Assembly: GCF_016679925.1 (NCBI RefSeq)
Contig: NZ_JAEQBW010000016.1
Location: 36,966-100,965, forward strand
Direction of reading: 5' to 3'
From: Marivirga aurantiaca
GTDB lineage: Bacteria; Bacteroidota; Bacteroidia; Cytophagales; Cyclobacteriaceae
DNA: 64,000 bases
This document shows positions 19,523 through 28,529 of this stretch, piece after piece. The translations under genes were made by a program, and so were the position numbers. How positions within the stretch are numbered: the stretch's first letter is position 1; each line of letters starts with the position of its first letter. The notes under the pieces were generated by a model that worked only from the letters and a program-made list of their open reading frames with translations, made no database searches and was not told the DNA's origin.

Positions 19523-19765
19523 GTGAATTTATTAAACCATCAACAAAAAGCTATAGAAACTCTTTTACCACTGATTGAAAAAAGATTAAGGCTCAATGCA
19601 GTTATGGTTAATGGGTCTGGATCAAATCGAACACTGGCTAATTTAATATTCGAATACTGTCGAAAAAATTCTTTTAATAAAAGAGTTCTATTATTAACTA
19701 AAAGAAGCGTACTAGCTTCCCAGTTGCGTAAATCTATTGATGATGTTTTTCGATCAGCTGGCTAA
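19523..19765 (+). pseudogene. Helicase N-terminal relic (HsdR/DEAD-like)
   Basis: 80 residues resembling the start of a DEAD/HsdR-type helicase: LNHQQKAIETLLPLIEKR, then VNGSGSNRTLANLIFEY where a Walker A motif G.GKT is expected but the Lys is missing, then KRVLLLTKRSVLASQLRKS, the motif Ia-like segment. It ends abruptly at residue 80, and an overlapping ORF in another frame runs on to 20015. The lost Walker lysine and truncation suggest decay rather than function. Confidence 0.5.
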
Positions 19766-20015
19766 AAATCTACTTCATCTCGATTACAAAAAATCAGGTA
19801 AAGACAATATTTGGGAAAATGAAGACTATTATGAATTGTTTGTAGAATTATTAATCTCATTTAGTAAACCTAATCATCCGAATGTTCAAGAAGAAATATT
19901 AAGGCTAAAATCCAATAGCAATAAGATAATCCACATTGGCAAAATTAAAAGATCAGTAAAAACAGAAGATTATAAAACACTATTAAACGTATTTGATTTG
20001 GTTATTGCTTATTGA
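19737..20015 (+). CDS. Short ORF of unknown nature after the helicase relic
   Basis: 92 residues (MMMFFDQLAKNLLHLDYKKS) overlapping the end of the relic in a different frame. The part after residue ~20 has normal protein-like composition (NEDYYELFVELLISFSKPN ... NVFDLVIAY). I recognise no domain. It could be a real small gene, or the continuation of a frameshifted or deleted parent. I lean to the second. Confidence 0.3.
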   Translation: MMMFFDQLAKNLLHLDYKKSGKDNIWENEDYYELFVELLISFSKPNHPNVQEEILRLKSNSNKIIHIGKIKRSVKTEDYKTLLNVFDLVIAY

Positions 20016-20117
20016 AAATTATTTCTGAAATAGATATCACCCCTCAAAAACCTCCTTCAACATATGGTTATGATGTAACTGCAATTAACTTCATATATTG
20101 AATTATACAATAGCCTT

Positions 20118-21002
20118 TTAATAAACAGTGATTTCCGGAACCATTCTACCTCTATCAAACCAGCTAAGGTCAAATTCTTTTTTATCCTTTGATTTAGAAA
20201 CATTTTCACCATAACTTCTATAAATTTCCTTTCTGTAAACAGCATCACCATCAAAATATTCGAGAGTAACGCTTACATTATCCTGAAACCCAATCCAAGA
20301 AGAACTTTCTACTATTGTTAAGATCTTTTCTCCCTCCCTAAAATAGGCTATCTCCTGTGAACTTCCGTGTTCTCCACCTTGTCCCTTTTGTGTCAATACC
20401 GTTCTGCCTCTAAACTTATGATACGCTATATCCCACTCAGAATAATTCCCTTCGTTAGGATCGGATTGGTAATCAACAGTGTTTTTTACCAAAACCATAT
20501 CATGCACTTTTTCGACATAATCAAGAATGCTATCGGCCTTCGGGTCATTGAACTCTCTATGATACATAATTGTGTTGTAAGCATTTACTGCCCCTAGAAT
20601 TAAGTGGTAGGGGCCACGATAATTTTCCAGTTCAATTTCCTGTTCATTCTCTTTGTACCAAACAAATTCTCCTCTACTATCGAGATAAGCTCTCAAATCA
20701 GGCTTTACCTTATCATTTTTTGAAGCAAAAAAGATGAAGTAAGGAACGTTTTTATCAGCATCAAAATAATACTCAAATCGTCCGTCTTCCACTTCTTCTT
20801 TAATAATAGCAACTTTACCATTTTCAGCAGAAACCTTGTACTTATCAACTGTAAAAGTTTCCAGGTCTACATCTCCTCCGTTAATTCGATAATACCTGTC
20901 CCGTACGGATTGAATGACTTCTTCATTTTCTTTATCCTGGCTGAATACGCTATGACCAATTACAAGAGAAAGAAGGAAGGTCACCGTAATAATTAACTTC
21001 AT
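20118..21002 (-). CDS. Secreted protein of unknown function
   Basis: 294 residues from the ATG at 21002, which gives the signal peptide MKLIITVTFLLSLVIGHSVFSQ; the frame is open to 21065 but the extra 21 residues look non-coding. The mature protein alternates strands with charged turns (GGDVDLETFTVDKYKV, GRFEYYFDADKNVPYFIFFAS, GEFVWYKENEQEIELENYRG). This kind of property resembles proteins with repeated MORN/lipocalin-like beta strands, but no family is recognised. It lies between the helicase relic and the second 75-bp repeat. Confidence 0.65.
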   Translation of the reverse strand: MKLIITVTFLLSLVIGHSVFSQDKENEEVIQSVRDRYYRINGGDVDLETFTVDKYKVSAENGKVAIIKEEVEDGRFEYYFDADKNVPYFIFFASKNDKVKPDLRAYLDSRGEFVWYKENEQEIELENYRGPYHLILGAVNAYNTIMYHREFNDPKADSILDYVEKVHDMVLVKNTVDYQSDPNEGNYSEWDIAYHKFRGRTVLTQKGQGGEHGSSQEIAYFREGEKILTIVESSSWIGFQDNVSVTLEYFDGDAVYRKEIYRSYGENVSKSKDKKEFDLSWFDRGRMVPEITVY

Positions 21003-21276
21003 AGTACTGGTTTTATGTGATTGACATTGATAGTGGAAATAGTGATAATTTATTGATAAATACAAATTCTTTAAGTTGGATATGCTGCAGCTTACTTTGT
21101 ATCGGATGCTTTTCTCAGTAAATAGTATATAAGGGCCTTTTGATGCCCCACTAATAAACCTATTGCATCAATAAACCTTAACCTCCGATACCACCCCGTC
21201 ACTGTTAAAACAGGACTGTCGGCATCCCCTATATTATCACCATAATTTATAAATTTGAGTTTAACAGCCCTTTAAA

Positions 21277-21352
21277 TCATAATATTCCTCTAATCATTTT
21301 AATCATAGTACAAGACTATTCATGGAGTAGAATGTCAATCAGCTTATTTTGT
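21277..21352 (+). repeat. 75-bp repeat, copy 2
   Basis: Direct copy of 18501-18575. The remaining bases of 21066-21515 show no gene. Confidence 0.85.
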
Positions 21353-21478
21353 GCCCTACTCAATGTCTATCAGTAAATCCGTAAAATGCTGAAATGCTTT
21401 CACTCCCCCCATTTCAAAAAATAATTTCACCCTTTCATCCTATTTATTTGGAAATATGAAATGTATCTTTTACTATTG

Positions 21479-21504
21479 TACTGTATTAGTTAAGTAGTAC
21501 AGTA
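21479..21504. promoter_or_regulatory. Candidate GntR (YtrA-like) operator
   Basis: Inverted repeat TACTGTA (21479-21485) / TACAGTA (21498-21504) ends 11 bases before the first gene of an ABC-permease-GntR operon. YtrA-type regulators usually repress their own operon through such sites. Inferred from position and symmetry. Confidence 0.5.
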
Positions 21505-21515
21505 AATCAGTTGAT

Positions 21516-22346
21516 ATGATCAGCATAAAAAATTTAGGATTCAGTTACACCAAAAAACAGCAGCCATTATTCCATCAACTGGATTGTGAGTTGCAGGCGG
21601 GGAGCATTGCCGGACTCCTTGGTAAGAATGGTGCCGGAAAAACCACACTGCTCAAGCTAATGATTGGCTTGCTCTTCCCCACTGAGGGGCAGGTGAGCAT
21701 TATGGGGCATCAGCCGGCAAAGCGTGAGCCTTCTCTGCTTCAGGATATTTATTTTTTGCCTGAAGAGTTTTACATTCCCGGCATTTCCATGGCTAAATAT
21801 GTAAAGGCCAATGCAGGATTTTACCCGCGATTTGATCAAGATTTGTTGAAGCGACTGATTAGCGACTTTGAGCTACCGGAGACAAAAAGTTTGCAAAAGC
21901 TTTCTTACGGACAGAAAAAGAAGTTCCTAATCTCTTTTGCGCTATCCACCAAATGCAGGCTGCTGGTATTGGATGAACCTACTAATGGGTTGGATATTCC
22001 CTCAAAAGGAATTTTCAGAAAAGTGCTGGCGGGCTCCCTGGACGAAGATCAGCTGGTCATTATCTCCACACACCAGGTAAGGGATGTGGAAAACCTGATT
22101 GACAGGGTGCTGATGCTGGAAAACGGCAGATTCATTATGCAGAAAGATCTTTTTGATATATCGTCACAATTGAATTTCAGCACAGCTTCCTCAGCAGAAG
22201 GTGAAAATGTATTGTACAGCGAAATGGTGCCAGGGGGTTATCGGGTAATCACCCCGCAAACCAATGGCAACTCTAATGTTGACATCGAATTATTGTTTAA
22301 TGCCATCTCTCATGGCACAGAAAAAATGAAAGCTTATGTCCAGTAA
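21516..22346 (+). CDS. ABC transporter ATP-binding protein (YtrB-like)
   Basis: 276 residues: one cytoplasmic nucleotide-binding domain. Walker A is GKNGAGKT (36-43), the signature is LSYGQKKK (an unusual Y for the first G), Walker B is LLVLDEPTNGLD, and the switch His is in ISTHQ. A ~70-residue C-terminal extension follows. It overlaps the permease gene by 11 bp. The order ATPase-permease-GntR matches YtrA-type operons, often induced by cell-wall antibiotics or controlling envelope functions; the substrate is unknown. Confidence 0.9.
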   Translation: MISIKNLGFSYTKKQQPLFHQLDCELQAGSIAGLLGKNGAGKTTLLKLMIGLLFPTEGQVSIMGHQPAKREPSLLQDIYFLPEEFYIPGISMAKYVKANAGFYPRFDQDLLKRLISDFELPETKSLQKLSYGQKKKFLISFALSTKCRLLVLDEPTNGLDIPSKGIFRKVLAGSLDEDQLVIISTHQVRDVENLIDRVLMLENGRFIMQKDLFDISSQLNFSTASSAEGENVLYSEMVPGGYRVITPQTNGNSNVDIELLFNAISHGTEKMKAYVQ

Positions 22347-23130
22347 TATTTTTAACGGAAAGCGCTTCCTCCTACTTTGCAGGCAGCATTTCATCCACAG
22401 CAATAAAATGCTACTATTTTCTGCAGTGGCCTATATCGGGGTAATCTTCATTATCCTTTCATTGGTTCAGATGAGTAACGACCGCGTGCCTCATGATGCT
22501 GAAATTTTCCGAGAACTACTACTGACTTTTGTGGCCATATTTGGAATCTTATATGTTGGATATTCATTTCCCTCATTTAGATCGAAAGAAGCTACTATTA
22601 ACTACCTCATGCTTCCGGGTTCTGTTCTCGAAAAGTTTTTGTTCGAGTTGATAATTCGTATAGGGCTGATGTTAATCCTCCTCCCCATCTTGTTTTGGAT
22701 TACTTTTCATCTGCAAGGCTACTTTTTCAGTCTTTTCACCACTGAAACATTCCAACCGGTAGGATTTCAGCAGACCATGGATTTTGAAATGCCCAGCGAG
22801 ATTAAAGAAGCCATGTTTTGGTTTTATACATTTATTGTCTCCCTTGTTGCATTAGGATTTGTATTACCTTTTACGGGTGGCGCTATGTTCTCCAAACAAC
22901 CTCTGGTTAAAACGCTGTTTTCAGTAGCTATTATCATTATCGCCTATGCGGGTTTCACTTACATAGCTGTAGAGAAACTCGGTGTTGGGAGATATAATGT
23001 AAATGATTCTATGTGGCTGATTCCCACTGATAATAAAGGCATCTTTAGATTTCTTGCCTTTGCGGCTATTATAGCTAATGTGACCATGCTTTTTGTTGCT
23101 TATCGAAAGTTAAAAGAAAAGGAGGTATAA
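22336..23130 (+). CDS. ABC transporter permease subunit
   Basis: 264 residues with six predicted membrane helices (ML LFSAVAYIGVIFIILSL near the N terminus; ELLLTFVAIFGILYVGYSF; IRIGLMLILLPILFWITF; FYTFIVSLVALGFVLPF; TLFSVAIIIIAYAGFTYI; FLAFAAIIANVTMLFVAY). No periplasmic domain of note. It presumably forms a homodimer with the ATPase encoded just upstream (genes overlap) and is separated from the GntR gene by one base. Confidence 0.85.
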   Translation: MSSNIFNGKRFLLLCRQHFIHSNKMLLFSAVAYIGVIFIILSLVQMSNDRVPHDAEIFRELLLTFVAIFGILYVGYSFPSFRSKEATINYLMLPGSVLEKFLFELIIRIGLMLILLPILFWITFHLQGYFFSLFTTETFQPVGFQQTMDFEMPSEIKEAMFWFYTFIVSLVALGFVLPFTGGAMFSKQPLVKTLFSVAIIIIAYAGFTYIAVEKLGVGRYNVNDSMWLIPTDNKGIFRFLAFAAIIANVTMLFVAYRKLKEKEV

Positions 23131-23131
23131 T

Positions 23132-23497
23132 ATGGAATTCCAAAATGGCAAAAGCATTTTCCTTCAGATTGCAGACACTATTACCGACAAAGTGGTGAGT
23201 GGTGAGTTTCCTGCCGGAGAGAAGATACCCTCCGTTCGGGAGCTGGCTGCCGAAATGGGTGTAAACCCCAATACTATCATGAGAACATACAGTGAACTAC
23301 AAGCTATGAATATAATCGAAAACCAGCGCGGAATCGGATATTTTGTAAATCCTGAAGCTCAGCATATTATCCTGAAAAGCAAAAAAGAAGATTTCTTTAA
23401 TAAAGTACTGCCTGAAGTCTTAAAACAGGCAGATCTGTTAGGAATCACATCCAGTGAATTGAAAAAACATTTAGATAACCTAAACTCAGCATCATGA
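23132..23497 (+). CDS. GntR-family regulator, YtrA subfamily
   Basis: 121 residues: an N-terminal winged helix (IFLQIADTITDKVVSGEFPAGEKIPSVRELA..MGVNPNTIMRTYSELQ) and only ~45 further helical residues, the short effector-free tail of the YtrA branch. It lies in the operon it probably controls, and its gene overlaps the next one by 4 bp (ATGA). The inverted repeat at 21479-21504 is its likely operator. Confidence 0.92.
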   Translation: MEFQNGKSIFLQIADTITDKVVSGEFPAGEKIPSVRELAAEMGVNPNTIMRTYSELQAMNIIENQRGIGYFVNPEAQHIILKSKKEDFFNKVLPEVLKQADLLGITSSELKKHLDNLNSAS

Positions 23498-24177
23498 AGC
23501 TCAGCAATAAAATACTCATCGGATTTTTCGGGTTGATACTGCTCTATATGACAGTCGCTTTTACCGAAATAAGACTGAAAGGCGATCTGAACAGCATGGA
23601 CAATTCCAACAGTATAGCAGAAACCGCAGATATCCAATCGTTTTCTTACCTGATTTTACCTGAAATGGAGCAGCGCATTGATATAATTGGATCAGACCAA
23701 GCGAAACTGGAAGTACGGAGTATCTCAGGAGATTTACTCCAAAAGGTAAAGTACCAAATAGTTGGTGATACCCTTACAATAACACCTCCGGCACTTGAAG
23801 AAAATGAAAACGTCAAAATCACCCTTTATGTAAAGAAAAACTACTTCAGGGGCATGACTGTAAATAGTCCGGGTATGCGCATAGATTCATTGGACCAGCA
23901 GGAGCTAAATATTATCCAAAATTCCGGATGGATCAGAATGCTTGACCATAATAAAGTAAATCAACTCAATATTAAAGCCTCCAACGAAGGAAGCCTTAAT
24001 ATTGAAGGGATGGAACTTGACCTGCTGAATGTACAGCTTGATGATTCTAAAGTGGTAAGTAATGCCGGGATCAAAATTTTGGAAGGTTCCATATCAAATG
24101 AATCTTTCTTATATCTGGGAAGCACTGATGAAATCCGAATGAAAAAAGATGACAGCAGTCGGATTGATTTATATTAA
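23494..24177 (+). CDS. Membrane-anchored beta-structured protein of unknown function (DUF2807-like)
   Basis: 227 residues. An N-terminal signal or anchor (MKLSNKILIGFFGLILLYMTVAF) is followed by a beta-solenoid-like region with short repeating strands (QSFSYLILPEMEQRIDIIGSD, KVKYQIVGDTLTITPP, NVKITLYVKKNYFRGMTVNSPG, KVNQLNIKASNEGSLNIEGME). This loosely resembles DUF2807/head-GIN proteins. It overlaps the GntR gene by 4 bp and is the last gene of the operon. Its role with the transporter is unknown. Confidence 0.6.
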   Translation: MKLSNKILIGFFGLILLYMTVAFTEIRLKGDLNSMDNSNSIAETADIQSFSYLILPEMEQRIDIIGSDQAKLEVRSISGDLLQKVKYQIVGDTLTITPPALEENENVKITLYVKKNYFRGMTVNSPGMRIDSLDQQELNIIQNSGWIRMLDHNKVNQLNIKASNEGSLNIEGMELDLLNVQLDDSKVVSNAGIKILEGSISNESFLYLGSTDEIRMKKDDSSRIDLY

Positions 24178-24290
24178 AAAATAAATATTTACAAAGGCTG
24201 TAACAAAACGATTCTTTAAACTTCTTTAACCAAACAGATACAAATAGAAAATTTGCATCAACACCCAAGGTACGCCCAATTCAGAACGCT

Positions 24291-25181
24291 ATGAACATAC
24301 AAATAACAGGACTCACCAAGACATATCCCAATGGCCATACTGCCATCAAAAATGTAAATCTGGAGATAGGAAGTGGCATGTTTGGCTTATTGGGGCCTAA
24401 TGGAGCAGGAAAATCCAGTTTTATGCGGGTGTTGGTTACTGTTCAGCAAGCCACAGCAGGCACTATCCTGATGGATGGTTTGAACATTAATGAGCACAGA
24501 CAAAAAATCAGAAAACTGGTAGGCTACCTTCCTCAGGATTTCACCTTTTTCTCTAAGCTTAAAACCTGGGAATTCCTGGATTATGCCGCTCAGCTGTCAA
24601 CCAATCTGAAGAAAAAGGATCGTTTAATCAAAGTGGATAAGCTGCTGGACCAGGTAGGATTGCTCGATGTGCGCGACAGAATGGCCAATAAACTTTCCGG
24701 AGGAATGAAAAGAAGGCTTGGCATTGCACAGGCGCTGATTGGCGAGCCGAAGTTGTTAGTAATAGATGAGCCCACTACAGGTCTTGATCCCGAAGAACGT
24801 ATAAGATTCCGTAATATCCTTTCCGACTTAAGCCAGCAGGATGTCACCATCATCCTTTCCACCCACATTGTAGGCGATATCAGTAGTACCTGCCATAATA
24901 TGGCCATGCTCAATAAAGGCGAGGTGGCTTTTAAGGGATCTCCCGAAGGCATGATAGATCAGGTACGTGGCCATGTTTGGCAGGTAAATTTAGATGATGA
25001 AGAATTTAATATCTTAAAAACCAAACATTCAGTGGTTTCCACCATCCCTGTGGATGGTAAATGGGAAGTGCAACTGATAGCTACAGATCAACCTCACCCT
25101 AAGGCTGTTAATGCCAATCCGAATCTGGAGCATGCTTATGTGTATTTTATGGAAAATGAATTAGGCGTTTCACTGGTATGA
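24291..25181 (+). CDS. ABC transporter ATP-binding protein
   Basis: 296 residues. Walker A is GPNGAGKS (35-42), Q-loop LPQDF, signature LSGGMKRR, Walker B LLVIDEPTTGLD, H-loop LSTHI. The C-terminal ~80 residues form an accessory domain ending in PNLEHAYVYFM. Only five residues separate the first-strand motif LTKTY from the AIKNVNLEI strand, as is normal. Its closest relative in the window is the ABC part of the RND-ABC fusion at 34654-39354: both share the GMFGLLGPNGAGK and ERIRFRN blocks and the ANLEDAY-type tail. It overlaps the next gene by 4 bp (ATGA). Confidence 0.92.
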   Translation: MNIQITGLTKTYPNGHTAIKNVNLEIGSGMFGLLGPNGAGKSSFMRVLVTVQQATAGTILMDGLNINEHRQKIRKLVGYLPQDFTFFSKLKTWEFLDYAAQLSTNLKKKDRLIKVDKLLDQVGLLDVRDRMANKLSGGMKRRLGIAQALIGEPKLLVIDEPTTGLDPEERIRFRNILSDLSQQDVTIILSTHIVGDISSTCHNMAMLNKGEVAFKGSPEGMIDQVRGHVWQVNLDDEEFNILKTKHSVVSTIPVDGKWEVQLIATDQPHPKAVNANPNLEHAYVYFMENELGVSLV

Positions 25182-28100
25182 TTTCCATTAAAAACATATT
25201 GACCATATCCCGATTTGAATCAAAAGTGTTGTGGAGAAACTGGTTTTTCAGAATTCTGGCAGTGGCGGGCATAGGATTCCTTTCCTTATTGTTCATATTA
25301 GAATTCTCTGAAGTTAATACGCCTGATTGGGACCAGCTTTCCAATAGCTGGATGATGCCCTATGCCGGCATGATACTCATAAGTATCCCACAAGTAGCTG
25401 CAGTGATTTTTTTAGCTACCGGGCTTATTAAGAAGGATAAGAAAGTTGATACTAACGAAGTATTCTTTGTAAGACCTATTACCAACCTGGATTATGTATT
25501 GGGAAAAGCACTGGCCCTTTTCAAGCTTTTTTTCCTGTTAAACATGGTATTGGTTTGTATTCCATTGATTATCAATATTACCAATCCCTACACCACATTT
25601 AACCCTTTGGCATATATCGTCTATCCGCTGCTGACGAGTATACCCACCATCATATTTACCACAGGGGTAGCATTTTTGGCGGTTACACTTCTTAAGAATC
25701 AGCCGATTACCATTGTATTATTGCTGGGTATTGCCGGAGTGCAGTTGATCTACTATTTTGATCAGTTCTCCAATATCCTGGATTTTATGGCTTTTCGCCT
25801 GCCCATGTATATTTCTGAGATCTCGGGCTTTGCCGACATGGAATTTGCACTTTGGCAAAGGGCTTTTTACCTCATTACAGGTGTGGCATGTTTATTCATT
25901 ACTGCAATTTTTCTCGATCGTCTTTCCAGTCACAGAGTGGCTATTATTTCGACCGCAGTCATTGGTGTGGTATTTTTAGGCATCTCCTCTTTTATAATGC
26001 TTAGGCTTTGGGACATGCGACAGGAACCGATCAAATTGCGCCAGGAGATGATCACTGTTAACGGAAAATGGGCAGATGTTCCGAATGTAGATATAGTTTC
26101 GAATGCGATTGACCTGGAGTGGCTGGGCAGTAGCATCAGCGCCACTTCCGAAATGGTGGTAAGGAATATCAATCAACAACCGCTTGAGAAGGTTTACTTT
26201 ACCTTAAATCCGGGCTTAATAGTAGATGAGGTTTTAGTTGGTAATAAGCCGCTGGAATTTAAAAGGAATCAGCATATAATCTCTTTGGAGCAGGGCTTTA
26301 CATTAGCTCCAAATCAGGAGGTGAAGGTGCTGATAAAATATCATGGGTCGATTAAGGAATCAGCTGCCCATTTGGAAGTGGATCAGAAAAGATTTGAATC
26401 TGCCCGGGAATACTTTGTTCACTCCATGCAAAAGAAATATGCCTTTTTGCAACCTGATTATGTACTACTTACCAAAGACGTATTTTGGTATCCCGACATC
26501 GAAATCGGTTACAGCAGCAAGTCACCCAGAAAGGCAAGACAATCATTTATTGATTTTCAACTGAAGGTGAAAACGGCAGAAGGAAAAATGGCTATTTCTC
26601 AAGGTGATCCGGTAATAAAGGGAGACACTTATGAGTTCAATCCCGAATATCCTCTGCCTCAGATCTCCCTTGCTATCGGTGATTATGTGAAGAAGGAGAT
26701 TTTGGTGGACAGCATTACCTATGCAGTTTATCATTATCCTAAAAATGATTACTTCCTAAAAGAACTGGATCAGTTGCAGGACACTCTGAGCTACCTGATC
26801 ACAGATCTTGTCAATGAATATGAAGATGCGCAGAAACTCTCTTATCCTTTCAAAAGATTGAATTTTGTAGAGGCTCCGATCAGTTTCATGGCCTATAACA
26901 AGGTTTATGAAAGCCATCAGGCATATCTGCAGCCTGAGACTGTGTATTGGCCCGAGGAAGGAGGCAACATCAGTCAGTTTGACTTAAGAAGACAGAAGAT
27001 CTACATGGATAAGCAGGCCAATGCTCAGAATCAGGTGCTTACAGACAAGCAAAAGCAAGCCAATGTTTTTAACGATCTGATAAAAAAAATATTTACCGGG
27101 CAAATCGGGGCAGAATATGTTTTTGATGGATATCATGAAGACGTAGCTGATTATTCTCTTTTTCCCAATTATTATGATTATAACGCTGGCATTGTCAGTC
27201 GGGAGTGGACATTGCTGAATCGCAGCATTGCCACCTACCTTAAGAATGAAAAGCCACCTCAAACTGATTATTCCAGAAACAAAAATGGGATCTCATTTAC
27301 AGAAGAATGTAATAATCTGATGAGAGAATCTTCATTACAGGAAATCCTTTCCGGGGCTGAATTCAATAAAATCCAGAAGTCGGTATCATTGAAGAGCCAG
27401 TATCTTTTTTCCTATATAGGTCAACTGGTGGGAGAAAATAATTTTAAAACCTTTCTGTATAACTGGTTAAATGCACATCAACACCAGCTTACTCACTATG
27501 AGGAGTTAAGAGAGGCGTTGATTTCGGAATTTAGCTTAGACATAGATCCCATCATCAGAAAGGTGTACTCAGAGAGTGATCAAGCTGCATATGAGATTCT
27601 TGACATTCAGAAATATGAAGTGCTGGATGGCGATAGAAAGCGTTACCAGCTGCTTATAAAAGTGAAAAATTCAGGCGAGAATGATGGCGTTTTGGAAGTG
27701 AAATTTAATACAGGAGGTAATCTGATAGCCAATCAGGATGATGATGATGTTTTCCTGCAAAAAGTAAATAAAGAACTGGCGGAATCTACTGCACGGAACT
27801 TTGTACTCAGGCAGGGAGAGACCAAGTTACTGGGCTTTGTAATGGATGAAAAGCCAAATAACATTACTTTAAACACTATCATCTCCAAAAATATTCCATC
27901 AGAAATCGTGCTAGCCATCGGGCCTTTAACCAAACGTGAAGGAGGCGCCTTGTTCGAAGGAGAGCGCGTGATTATTGAAGAGAAAGCATCAAATCTGTAT
28001 GAGATCATAGTGGATAATGAGGATTCGGAATTCAGCAGTTTCAGCCCGATTAAACCCACTTATTTAAAAGCTTACCTCGACAGTCGGAAAACAACTGAGC

Positions 28101-28522
28101 AAAAATATTATGGCAGCTGGGACCGACCCTATTCTTCGTGGCAGGCCACTACCGGATCAGAATTTTATGGGACAGTGATACGGTCAGCTCATTTCACCCG
28201 CTCAGGAAATGGTGAAAAAGTGGCCACATGGACTCCTGAAATTAAAGAAGAGGGCTTTTATGATATTTACACCTATATGAAAGGGAAAAACCAAAATGAA
28301 TTCCGTGGGAAAGATGGCGATAACAAGCAGTTCTACTATCACTATACCATTCAGCATGCGGATGGTGCCGATAATATCACATACAATATTTCAAACGCAG
28401 AGCCGGGCTGGAATTTCCTGGGATCATATTATTTCAATCAAAACGGAGGAAGTGTTTCGTTGTCAGACGAATGCGGTCTCCGAACAGTCTATGCAGATGC
28501 GATAAAATGGGTTAAGCAATAA
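25178..28522 (+). CDS. ABC transporter permease with degenerate M1-aminopeptidase-like domain
   Basis: 1114 residues. The first ~300 contain about seven membrane helices of ABC-2 type (WFFRILAVAGIGFLSLLFIL, YAGMILISIPQVAAVIFLAT, KLFFLLNMVLVCIPLIINI, VAIISTAVIGVVFLGISSF). A large extracytoplasmic region follows that is laid out like the permease/M1-aminopeptidase fusions of Bacteroidota (APNQEVKVLIKYHG, LNFVEAPISFMAYNKVYESH). I find no HExxH zinc motif anywhere; the equivalent position reads NAGIVSREWTLLNRS, so it is probably not an enzyme. The last ~150 residues form another beta domain resembling a CBM/golvesin-type module (GFYDIYTYMKGKN). It pairs with the ATPase gene it overlaps. Confidence 0.85.
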   Translation: MISIKNILTISRFESKVLWRNWFFRILAVAGIGFLSLLFILEFSEVNTPDWDQLSNSWMMPYAGMILISIPQVAAVIFLATGLIKKDKKVDTNEVFFVRPITNLDYVLGKALALFKLFFLLNMVLVCIPLIINITNPYTTFNPLAYIVYPLLTSIPTIIFTTGVAFLAVTLLKNQPITIVLLLGIAGVQLIYYFDQFSNILDFMAFRLPMYISEISGFADMEFALWQRAFYLITGVACLFITAIFLDRLSSHRVAIISTAVIGVVFLGISSFIMLRLWDMRQEPIKLRQEMITVNGKWADVPNVDIVSNAIDLEWLGSSISATSEMVVRNINQQPLEKVYFTLNPGLIVDEVLVGNKPLEFKRNQHIISLEQGFTLAPNQEVKVLIKYHGSIKESAAHLEVDQKRFESAREYFVHSMQKKYAFLQPDYVLLTKDVFWYPDIEIGYSSKSPRKARQSFIDFQLKVKTAEGKMAISQGDPVIKGDTYEFNPEYPLPQISLAIGDYVKKEILVDSITYAVYHYPKNDYFLKELDQLQDTLSYLITDLVNEYEDAQKLSYPFKRLNFVEAPISFMAYNKVYESHQAYLQPETVYWPEEGGNISQFDLRRQKIYMDKQANAQNQVLTDKQKQANVFNDLIKKIFTGQIGAEYVFDGYHEDVADYSLFPNYYDYNAGIVSREWTLLNRSIATYLKNEKPPQTDYSRNKNGISFTEECNNLMRESSLQEILSGAEFNKIQKSVSLKSQYLFSYIGQLVGENNFKTFLYNWLNAHQHQLTHYEELREALISEFSLDIDPIIRKVYSESDQAAYEILDIQKYEVLDGDRKRYQLLIKVKNSGENDGVLEVKFNTGGNLIANQDDDDVFLQKVNKELAESTARNFVLRQGETKLLGFVMDEKPNNITLNTIISKNIPSEIVLAIGPLTKREGGALFEGERVIIEEKASNLYEIIVDNEDSEFSSFSPIKPTYLKAYLDSRKTTEQKYYGSWDRPYSSWQATTGSEFYGTVIRSAHFTRSGNGEKVATWTPEIKEEGFYDIYTYMKGKNQNEFRGKDGDNKQFYYHYTIQHADGADNITYNISNAEPGWNFLGSYYFNQNGGSVSLSDECGLRTVYADAIKWVKQ

Positions 28523-28529
28523 AAAATAT

